In this document: positions 7,834 through 12,533 of the stretch, piece by piece
Layout of the letters: each line of letters starts with the position of its first letter
Numbering within the stretch: position 1 is the stretch's first letter
Assembly (NCBI GenBank): GCA_016203215.1
Contig: JACQNF010000060.1
Span: 1 to 12,533, forward strand
Length of the DNA stretch: 12,533 nt
From: Candidatus Woesearchaeota archaeon
GTDB taxonomy: Archaea; Nanobdellota; Nanobdellia; Woesearchaeales; GW2011-AR9
Direction: 5' to 3'
Program-made: the position numbers and the translations under genes
The notes under the pieces: model-generated
The model's input: the letters and a program-made list of their open reading frames with translations, nothing else
Told to the model about the DNA's origin: nothing
Database searches by the model: none

Positions 7834-8204
7834 TCCAAGAATGGTTAATAGGGAGCTCTGCTCGAATACTTGTCGGCGGCGCGGTAATCCTCGTGGCGGC
7901 GATTACTGCGACGTTCTATCTTAATTCGTATCTCATTCATCGAGAATGTAGATATCGAACAATTAATTTTTTCCATGCGTATGCTTTCGGCATTATCTTT
8001 TTAACGGTCATCATCGATTTCTTAAATTCTTTTCAGATCTTGGTTACGGGGATTCTCTCGCGGGTCTTGTTCCTATTTTCGCTCATTGTCTTTGCAGCTG
8101 CCTCTTACAAAGTGCATACTACCTGTGTTGCAGAAGAGCTTCTTTCGAGGACGAAAAAAGAGATCCATCGGAAAGGAACCCGGGCGAAGCCAAAGAGGAC
8201 GTAA
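7830..8204 (+). CDS. Small three-helix membrane protein, last gene of the surface operon
   Basis: Not recognised as a named family. It has 124 residues and three predicted membrane helices (about 13-35, 47-65 and 70-92), with a strongly basic tail (LLSRTKKEIHRKGTRAKPKR) expected to be cytoplasmic. That would put the N-terminus outside. Helix 2 contains His49 and Asp63 and helix 3 contains Arg78. Polar residues inside such a small bundle suggest helix-helix pairing or a signalling/ligand role rather than a simple anchor. Its GTG start overlaps the stop of the solute-binding protein, so the two are probably made together and may associate. It is too short for a transporter permease and lacks the EAA-type loop. 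An alternative reading is the membrane module of a split sensor. Confidence 0.75.
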   Translation: MIQEWLIGSSARILVGGAVILVAAITATFYLNSYLIHRECRYRTINFFHAYAFGIIFLTVIIDFLNSFQILVTGILSRVLFLFSLIVFAAASYKVHTTCVAEELLSRTKKEIHRKGTRAKPKRT

Positions 8205-8212
8205 CATTTATA
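8204..8212 (+). promoter_or_regulatory. TATA-box promoter of the hydrolase gene
   Basis: ACATTTATA starts 35 bases before the ATG at 8239 and overlaps the stop codon of the preceding gene. The distance predicts a leaderless or nearly leaderless transcript. The same nine bases occur ahead of the trm5-like and cold-shock genes. Confidence 0.65.
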
Positions 8213-8238
8213 GGGGAGTATTCATCTTATGAACTTTG

Positions 8239-10674
8239 ATGAAAAAGAGGCTGCTCCGGCTTTGGAACGAGCATCGGAAGATAACAATTGCCGTTCTCGT
8301 CGTGTCCACTTTGCTCCTTTCTCTTTTTGGCACACAGCTCTACCTCTATCTCAATTTCCTTCTGGGCAATAATGTTGTCGTTAAGCTGGATGTATCCCCC
8401 CTGCTGCTTCAGGTTGTCAGCGGGGAACAAGGGGTGATTCGGGTCGAGGCAAGTGTAACTACAAATCCGTTCTGCAGTGCTTCCTGCACCCTCCGTGTCG
8501 TCAATCTTGCGCGAGATACGATACTTGTAGAGGAAGAGGCCGTCCTCCGTCCGGGGATAAGCTTGGAGAGAGATATTGCTATTTCTGTCACGGAGAAAGG
8601 CCACGGAACAATGCCCGTGCGGGTGGAATTAGGATGTGCGGGCATTGAAACATTTTTCTGTCACACCACACAGCAGTCCACCAGTCGTAATCTGCTGGTG
8701 ATGGTTGAGTATGCCCTCAGCGCTGAAGATCAGGTGCTGAAAAATGCAACACTGACAACGGTAAACAAAGAATTTGCCAAAGTACATCAATATCAAATGA
8801 CTGTTGAAGAAACGCGTGCGGCAATACGAAGCATCAACAAGACGGTAGAGATCGAACCGTTCATGGCTGATCTCACCCGTGCAGAAGAAGTCATCCGCCA
8901 GTGGAACAATCGGCTTCTGGACTTAGAGGAGTTATGGAACCGAGAAGACTATGGGCAATTGGCAGCTGCCTTGCGTGAAAATATTGTTGCTGAAAAAGAA
9001 AAACAGATCGAAACGGTGTTGATCTCACTTGACCAGAGTTTGGGTGAATATGGAGCTTCTCTTCTCAAATTCAAGAAGAGCGAAGCTCTTGCGGCTAACC
9101 TCAGCGCACTCAATGTCATCGACACTGTTCTTCTGGAAGAAATAAAGCACGAGCTGGAAAATCACAATTTGATCACTCAACAGTTTAACAATAAAACGTC
9201 TCTCTGGGTGAAATCACTTCAAGCAACGACGGCGCTTCAGAGGATGGATCTGTTGTGGAATAAAACTCGCTCTCAACATAACCATGACGTTATCTCACGC
9301 GCAGTCGATTCCCTCATCATTGCAAGGATATTTTGTCACGAAAAAGGGTCGTGTCTTCCGACCGTTTCTGTCGAGAAATTGGCGCAGGAAGATCCCGTTA
9401 ACGCCGGCAGTGTTTGTACTTTTGTCCATGATCTCCGTGTTTTGTCTTCTTCGGTGAAATCTTCTTTGGAACAGGAGGCAGATGCCCAGCAGTATCCTGC
9501 AACGGCTGAATTTGCCGAAACGATCAAGACGTTGGCGGCCAATGCCCGGCAAGTACAGAGGAATGGCCTCTTGACTGAGATTCCTGCAACATCACCTCAC
9601 GCCGTCATTTTCAAAGAACTTCTTCCTTTCGGCAGGCCGAAGAAAACAACTTCATTTCCGCAGTACGATCTCGTTCCCGCCGTGCTTCTTGAGGTTCTGA
9701 AAGGTGTGCCAGAAGAGTGTCAGCCATCGAATGCGAGTATAACCATTACTCCCGTGGCGGTGCAAGAGGTCGCCTTTCCCGAATCAGGAACGATAACCGT
9801 TGAACAAATCAGATTTGAGGAACCCCCTGCGCAATGCTGTATCAACAACAAATGCATGGCCTGTTGTACGGACGAAAATTGTCGGACGAGCGCATCGTAC
9901 TATCCTATCGTGTTCCTCCATGGTCACGCTTTTAACAAGGACACCTCGTATGAATACAGCCTTGATTCGTTTAACGGCATCCAACAGCGGCTGGAAAGAG
10001 ATGGGTTTGTCAGTGCGGGGGCAGTATCGCTGTACACTAAGAAAGATTTACCTTACGGGGAATTTGGTCTCTTTAACGTCCCCATGACGATAAAAGCAAG
10101 TTATTACGTTGATCTTTTTCAAACTCCGGAAAACTATGTTGTCGTGCAGACCAAGAGTGAGAACATTGATGTCTATGCCCTGCGTCTTAAAGAGATTCTT
10201 GACACCGTCCAATTTCAAACAGGGCGGCCCAAGGTGATTATTGTGGCCCATAGCATGGGAGGTTTAGTTGCTCGAAGATATCTCCAGATTTTTGGTGCAA
10301 GCAACGTTGCCAAGCTGATCACGATCGGCACTCCGCACCAAGGAGTAGAGGGGGATGTGGCGGAATACTGTGACCTTGTCGGCGAACAGAGAGAATGTAA
10401 TGACATGAACGCGAACAGCGTCTTTATGAACAAGCTCAAGACTGGTAAACCTCCTGCAATTCCCGTGGCGACGATTATCGGTACTGGTTGTGAGATGGAT
10501 GGAGAGCAAGGAGATGGCATTGTGCTTGAGAAAAACGGAAAGCTTGAAGGGTCAAAAGAGTACCTTGTCAAGGGAATGTGTTCGACATTTTCCGTCCTCC
10601 ACACTCAGCTTCTGGATATCTATACCTATCCTGGTGTATATGATGCGATTAAAGCGGAAATAAAGATGGAGTAA
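8239..10674 (+). CDS. Membrane-anchored extracellular alpha/beta-hydrolase (lipase/PGAP1-like)
   Basis: Probable surface ester or amide hydrolase of 811 residues; the substrate is unknown. Layout: short basic cytoplasmic start, one membrane helix (about 15-37), a beta-rich domain with two Cys pairs (about 40-145), a long helical, coiled-coil-like region (about 150-360), a less regular section (about 360-525), a knot of six cysteines (533, 534, 539, 542, 543, 548), then the hydrolase domain (about 552-811). Visible catalytic features: FLHGH (559-563) as oxyanion-hole strand, nucleophile elbow AHSMGG with Ser672, GTPHQG typical of lipases, Asp759 in GDGIV, and His788 in VLHTQLL. All three triad members are in the expected order and spacing. 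ATG 8239 is chosen because it fits the promoter; a TTG lies one codon before it. It could be a lipase, a GPI-remodelling-like enzyme or an acyltransferase. Independently promoted, so not clearly part of the upstream operon. Confidence 0.88.
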   Translation: MKKRLLRLWNEHRKITIAVLVVSTLLLSLFGTQLYLYLNFLLGNNVVVKLDVSPLLLQVVSGEQGVIRVEASVTTNPFCSASCTLRVVNLARDTILVEEEAVLRPGISLERDIAISVTEKGHGTMPVRVELGCAGIETFFCHTTQQSTSRNLLVMVEYALSAEDQVLKNATLTTVNKEFAKVHQYQMTVEETRAAIRSINKTVEIEPFMADLTRAEEVIRQWNNRLLDLEELWNREDYGQLAAALRENIVAEKEKQIETVLISLDQSLGEYGASLLKFKKSEALAANLSALNVIDTVLLEEIKHELENHNLITQQFNNKTSLWVKSLQATTALQRMDLLWNKTRSQHNHDVISRAVDSLIIARIFCHEKGSCLPTVSVEKLAQEDPVNAGSVCTFVHDLRVLSSSVKSSLEQEADAQQYPATAEFAETIKTLAANARQVQRNGLLTEIPATSPHAVIFKELLPFGRPKKTTSFPQYDLVPAVLLEVLKGVPEECQPSNASITITPVAVQEVAFPESGTITVEQIRFEEPPAQCCINNKCMACCTDENCRTSASYYPIVFLHGHAFNKDTSYEYSLDSFNGIQQRLERDGFVSAGAVSLYTKKDLPYGEFGLFNVPMTIKASYYVDLFQTPENYVVVQTKSENIDVYALRLKEILDTVQFQTGRPKVIIVAHSMGGLVARRYLQIFGASNVAKLITIGTPHQGVEGDVAEYCDLVGEQRECNDMNANSVFMNKLKTGKPPAIPVATIIGTGCEMDGEQGDGIVLEKNGKLEGSKEYLVKGMCSTFSVLHTQLLDIYTYPGVYDAIKAEIKME

Positions 10675-10678
10675 TTAG
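10669..10678. repeat. Left copy of the target-site duplication
   Basis: GAGTAATTAG here is repeated exactly at 10843-10852 on the far side of the inverted-repeat element. Nine bases are certain as duplication; the tenth, G, may belong to the element's end. The copy contains the TAA stop codon of the hydrolase gene. Confidence 0.75.
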
Positions 10679-10842
10679 GCTTCATCCAAAAATTCGCTCT
10701 TGCTCAGGTTAGCGGCTCAAAGTCCTTGTATCCCCCGAAGGAATTGTCGACATTCCCCGTAGGGGGCGTCCCCCTTGTCGACCAGAGGTTTATTCGGGAT
10801 TGGACTTTGCCTTATGCCGCTAACCATTTTTTGGATGAAGCC
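10678..10842. mobile_element. MITE-like non-autonomous insertion element, 165 bp
   Basis: It carries no coding sequence. The ends GGCTTCATCCAAAAA (from 10678) and TTTTTTGGATGAAGCC (to 10842) are inverted repeats of about 15 bp. Inside are GGTTAGCGGC (10707-10716) with GCCGCTAACC (10816-10825), and AAAGTCC (10719-10725) with GGACTTT (10802-10808). The centre has two GTCGAC sites (10746-10751 and 10777-10782) around a GGGGG-CGT-CCCCC stem. The element is flanked by a 9-10 bp direct duplication, as transposase-mediated insertion leaves. No transposase is in the window, so the parent family cannot be named. The T6 run in the right end may stop transcripts from the hydrolase gene. A structured RNA gene is the main alternative, but the direct repeats argue for insertion. 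Confidence 0.75.
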
Positions 10843-10852
10843 GAGTAATTAG
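10843..10852. repeat. Right copy of the target-site duplication
   Basis: GAGTAATTAG, identical to 10669-10678, directly abuts the TATA box of the next gene. Removing the element and one copy restores a compact junction in which the hydrolase stop is followed 8 bases later by ACATTTATA. Confidence 0.75.
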
Positions 10853-10854
10853 AT

Positions 10855-10863
10855 ACATTTATA
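10855..10863 (+). promoter_or_regulatory. TATA-box promoter of the trm5-like gene
   Basis: ACATTTATA starts 33 bases before the ATG at 10888, with no Shine-Dalgarno between, so the transcript is probably leaderless. It sits 3 bases from the right target duplication of the inserted element, meaning any upstream activating DNA has been displaced by 174 bp. Confidence 0.65.
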
Positions 10864-10887
10864 TTTCTCCTTTTCTTTGTATTTCCT

Positions 10888-11910
10888 ATGTTTGCTGCAT
10901 ACACGGAACTGCGGAATGCTCAAGCAGTGAAAGAATATCTCGTCAAGAAACAGTTAGTGCATCCCGACTTTCTTCCCGTCAAGGAAATGGGAATGATCTA
11001 TTTTCCGATCATTCAAAAAGCGGTTGTGCCTCGTGCAAAGGTGGTCCAGACCAAGATTTCATTTTCTGCGCGCGAGAAGCCTCAAACGATCGATGAACTT
11101 CTCAAAGGAATATTGAATCCTCAAGAGATGGAGCTTCTTCCTCGGTCGCAGGAAATTGTCGGACGGATTCTTATTCTTGAAATTCCCGACGAACTGAGTG
11201 CAAAAGAGAAATCCATTGCAGAGGCATACCTCAAAGTCCATCGCGCTATTGACACGGTCGTTCGAAAAGAGCGGGCGCACGGGGGAGAGTTTCGGACACG
11301 GACGGTGCGTATTCTTGCTGGAAAGAAGAGCAAGGAAACAGTTCATAAGGAGAACGGTATTGAGCTGAAGCTTCATCTTGAGAAAACCTATTTTTCTGCG
11401 CGCTCCGCGCACGAGCGGCTGCGTCTCGCGCGGATGATCAAGCCAGGAGAAGAGGTGTTAGTAATGTTTTCCGGTGCTGCGCCATATCCACTGGTCCTTG
11501 CCAAAAATAGCGACGCGCGTCAGATTTATGGGATAGAATTGAATCCGTTAGCCCATGCTTACGCACACGAGAATATTCATACAAACCGCCTAGAGCATAA
11601 AATTACTCTCCACTATGGCAATGTCCTTGAAGTTCTGCCAAAATTAAAGCGCACATTTGATCGCATCGCCATGCCCCTCCCTAAGACCGGTGAGGAGTTT
11701 CTTCCTTTGGCGTTATCGAGGATCAGATCGAATGGGATGATTCACCTCTACGCATTTCTAGAAGAGAAAGATATTCCTGCATACGCTCAGAGGATTAAGG
11801 AAATTGCACGAAATGCTCGACATTCCCTCCGCATCGTGCGGAAAGTAAAATGCGGACAGTTCTCTCCTGGGACGTTTAGGATGTGTTTTGATTTAAAAGT
11901 CGAAAAATGA
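10888..11910 (+). CDS. trm5: tRNA (guanine37-N1)-methyltransferase, archaeal Trm5 family
   Basis: Methylates N1 of guanosine 37, next to the anticodon, using S-adenosylmethionine; this keeps the reading frame at proline and some other codons and is the first step to wyosine bases in archaea. The 340-residue length matches single-polypeptide archaeal Trm5. Visible family marks: EIVGRILILEIP in the middle domain, HGGEFRTRTVRIL (131-143) with the conserved Arg region, LEKTYFSAR (E165, Y168), the SAM-binding loop VMFSGAAPYPL (192-202), acidic E217 in YGIELNP for the ribose, and MPLPKTGEEFL (262-272), where Trm5 proteins carry the NPP-like catalytic loop. Single gene with its own promoter. The Trm5 paralogue Taw2 (wyosine side-chain enzyme) shares the fold, but the length and motif set favour Trm5; the Trm5a/b/c subtype is not certain. 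Confidence 0.88.
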   Translation: MFAAYTELRNAQAVKEYLVKKQLVHPDFLPVKEMGMIYFPIIQKAVVPRAKVVQTKISFSAREKPQTIDELLKGILNPQEMELLPRSQEIVGRILILEIPDELSAKEKSIAEAYLKVHRAIDTVVRKERAHGGEFRTRTVRILAGKKSKETVHKENGIELKLHLEKTYFSARSAHERLRLARMIKPGEEVLVMFSGAAPYPLVLAKNSDARQIYGIELNPLAHAYAHENIHTNRLEHKITLHYGNVLEVLPKLKRTFDRIAMPLPKTGEEFLPLALSRIRSNGMIHLYAFLEEKDIPAYAQRIKEIARNARHSLRIVRKVKCGQFSPGTFRMCFDLKVEK

Positions 11911-11919
11911 ATGATTCTC

Positions 11920-11925
11920 TTTTTT
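11920..11925 (+). terminator. T6 tract after the trm5-like gene
   Basis: TTTTTT starts 9 bases past the stop codon. Archaeal RNA polymerase stops at U-tracts without needing a hairpin, so this is a plausible primary terminator, though a weak one alone. Confidence 0.4.
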
Positions 11926-11961
11926 AAGAAATAGAGCTGGCTAACTCAATATTTTGGTGGG

Positions 11962-11981
11962 ATTCTTAATTAAGAATTTTT
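11962..11981 (+). terminator. Perfect 16-bp palindrome followed by a T run
   Basis: ATTCTTAATTAAGAAT (11962-11977) is fully self-complementary and runs into TTTTT (11977-11981). It lies between two convergent genes. A backup terminator for the + strand gene is the simplest reading; a protein-binding site is possible. The stem is A/T-rich and lacks a free loop, so it would be weak as an RNA hairpin. Confidence 0.4.
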
Positions 11982-12006
11982 GAATAGAGGAGAGGGGATT
12001 TTTCGC

Positions 12007-12024
12007 AAAAAGAAAAAACAAAAA
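12007..12024 (-). terminator. U-tract terminator of the cold-shock gene
   Basis: On the minus strand this reads as T5, T6 and T5 runs broken by single G or C bases, beginning about 10 bases past the stop of the cold-shock gene. This is a typical archaeal U-rich terminator. Confidence 0.55.
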
Positions 12025-12033
12025 GGGACTTAT

Positions 12034-12348
12034 TCATTCGTCCCGTTCTTCTTCACCGTCAAAGTCATCGTCGCCGTCATCATCATCGTCTCCTTCGTCG
12101 TACGACTGAGGACTTTTTTCTGCAGGAGCTGAAGCGCCCATGCGTTCGCTGCCTTTCTGAAGCAACTGAACTTTCTCGGCCTTAAGTCCGCGTTCGCCTT
12201 CTACGGCTTCGAATGACACTCGATCGTTATCCCGCAAGAACATTTTCCGCGGCAACGCCGTAAAATGCACAAAGTAATCTTTTTCGTCATCCCCATGGAT
12301 GAGCCCAAACCCTTTCTTTCGGTTAAAAAATTTTACGATTCCTTCCAT
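12034..12348 (-). CDS. Cold-shock-domain (CspA-like) RNA-binding protein with an acidic tail
   Basis: Likely single-stranded nucleic-acid binder and RNA chaperone. The 104 residues divide into a cold-shock domain (about 1-63) and a tail. The domain starts MEGIVKFFN and carries RNP1-like KGFGLI (12-17) and RNP2-like YFVHF (25-29). Phe8 replaces the tryptophan of bacterial KWFN, a common change. After a short Ala/Ser/Pro linker the last 20 or so residues are almost all Asp, Glu and Gly, giving a highly negative C-terminus not found on the roughly 70-residue bacterial CspA. Such a tail could compete with RNA for the binding face or prevent aggregation (inference). Single gene, convergent with trm5, with its own promoter and structured leader. 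The family is mainly bacterial and also occurs in haloarchaea, Thaumarchaeota and some DPANN genomes, so an old transfer is likely. Confidence 0.92.
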   Translation of the reverse strand: MEGIVKFFNRKKGFGLIHGDDEKDYFVHFTALPRKMFLRDNDRVSFEAVEGERGLKAEKVQLLQKGSERMGASAPAEKSPQSYDEGDDDDDGDDDFDGEEERDE

Positions 12349-12357
12349 TTTTACTAA

Positions 12358-12386
12358 CTCCGTGGTATTCGTTAAGGCCGTACCAC
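12358..12386 (-). promoter_or_regulatory. Leader hairpin abutting the Shine-Dalgarno of the cold-shock gene
   Basis: In the minus-strand transcript, GUGGUA (12386-12381) can pair with UACCAC (12367-12362) across a 13-base loop. The stem is followed at once by GGAG (12361-12358), 9 bases before the AUG. Cold-shock mRNAs in bacteria often carry leaders whose structure changes with temperature. The stem is only 6 bp, so a regulatory role is a hypothesis. Confidence 0.45.
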
Positions 12387-12421
12387 CAGCCTTTCTTTTT
12401 CTGAAAATGGAGCGCGTATTT

Positions 12422-12430
12422 TATAAATGT
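12422..12430 (-). promoter_or_regulatory. TATA-box promoter of the cold-shock gene
   Basis: The minus strand reads ACATTTATA (then AAATA), the same core found upstream of the hydrolase and trm5-like genes. It lies 82 bases before the ATG, so the transcript should start near 12397 and carry a leader of about 50 nt, unlike the leaderless genes around it. Confidence 0.65.
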
Positions 12431-12533
12431 ATGCTTTCATCAGTGAATCATTACAGTGGACAGCGCAATGACGGTAGTGAACACCAACTGACGCAAGGAT
12501 GATGAACGGTAGTAACTTCCTAGCACACACAGA
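12431..12533. other. Right end of the window, no gene seen
   Basis: No credible coding region, RNA gene or promoter. ACGGTAGT occurs twice (12470-12477 and about 12505-12512), which could be chance. Confidence 0.4.

Noticed and set aside
8229..8372. A 47-codon frame starting at ATG 8229, ten bases ahead of the hydrolase start in another frame
   Set aside because: Its product has no hydrophobic or domain pattern, and the overlapping hydrolase frame has clear membrane and enzyme features.
10707..10825. Integron attC-like site in the inverted repeat
   Set aside because: attC left arms end in AAC and right arms start with GTT; here the order is reversed (GGTTAGCGGC left, GCCGCTAACC right), and the flanking direct duplication points to transposition.
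10678..10842. Assigning the element to a named insertion-sequence family
   Set aside because: A 9-10 bp target duplication fits several families, and no transposase or related copy is present in the window.
12299..12502. A + strand 67-codon frame over the cold-shock start and leader
   Set aside because: It is antisense to a clear cold-shock domain and its promoter, with no coding features of its own.

Overview
The window looks like part of an archaeal chromosome, most plausibly a mesophilic DPANN-type lineage (Woesearchaeota/Pacearchaeota-like; lineage is inference). The archaeal signs are TATA-box promoters about 33-36 bases ahead of start codons with almost no leader, a complete archaeal-type Trm5 tRNA methyltransferase, and surface proteins built from Asn/Thr/Ser-rich Ig-like repeats ending in one C-terminal membrane helix. 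The bacterial-type cold-shock protein is compatible with this. Six protein genes are supported. No tRNA, rRNA or CRISPR array was seen.

Bases 147-8204 hold four genes on the + strand joined by ATGA/ATGA/GTGA overlaps. They encode a 1985-residue repeat adhesin-like protein, a small one-domain membrane protein that resembles the adhesin's own membrane-proximal domain, a NMT1/THI5-type substrate-binding protein anchored by a C-terminal helix, and a three-helix membrane protein. The first gene has a TATA promoter and nearly no leader; the three downstream genes have Shine-Dalgarno sequences. No ABC permease or ATPase is present, so a cell-surface binding or sensing complex is a reasonable hypothesis. 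This cluster is the best candidate for an undescribed system.

Bases 8204-10674 hold a separately promoted, membrane-anchored extracellular protein of 811 residues with a C-terminal alpha/beta-hydrolase (lipase/PGAP1-like) domain and a complete-looking Ser-Asp-His triad.

Between its stop codon and the next promoter lies a 165-bp non-coding element with 15-bp terminal inverted repeats, nested inner inverted repeats and a flanking 9-10 bp direct repeat. This is a textbook MITE-like insertion whose target duplication includes the hydrolase stop codon.

Bases 10855-11910 hold the leaderless trm5-like gene. It converges on a minus-strand cold-shock-domain gene (12034-12348) with an acidic tail and a roughly 50-nt leader containing a hairpin directly against its Shine-Dalgarno sequence. 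Three of the four promoters share the exact core ACATTTATA. The ends of the window (1-110 and 12431-12533) contain no gene that can be supported.
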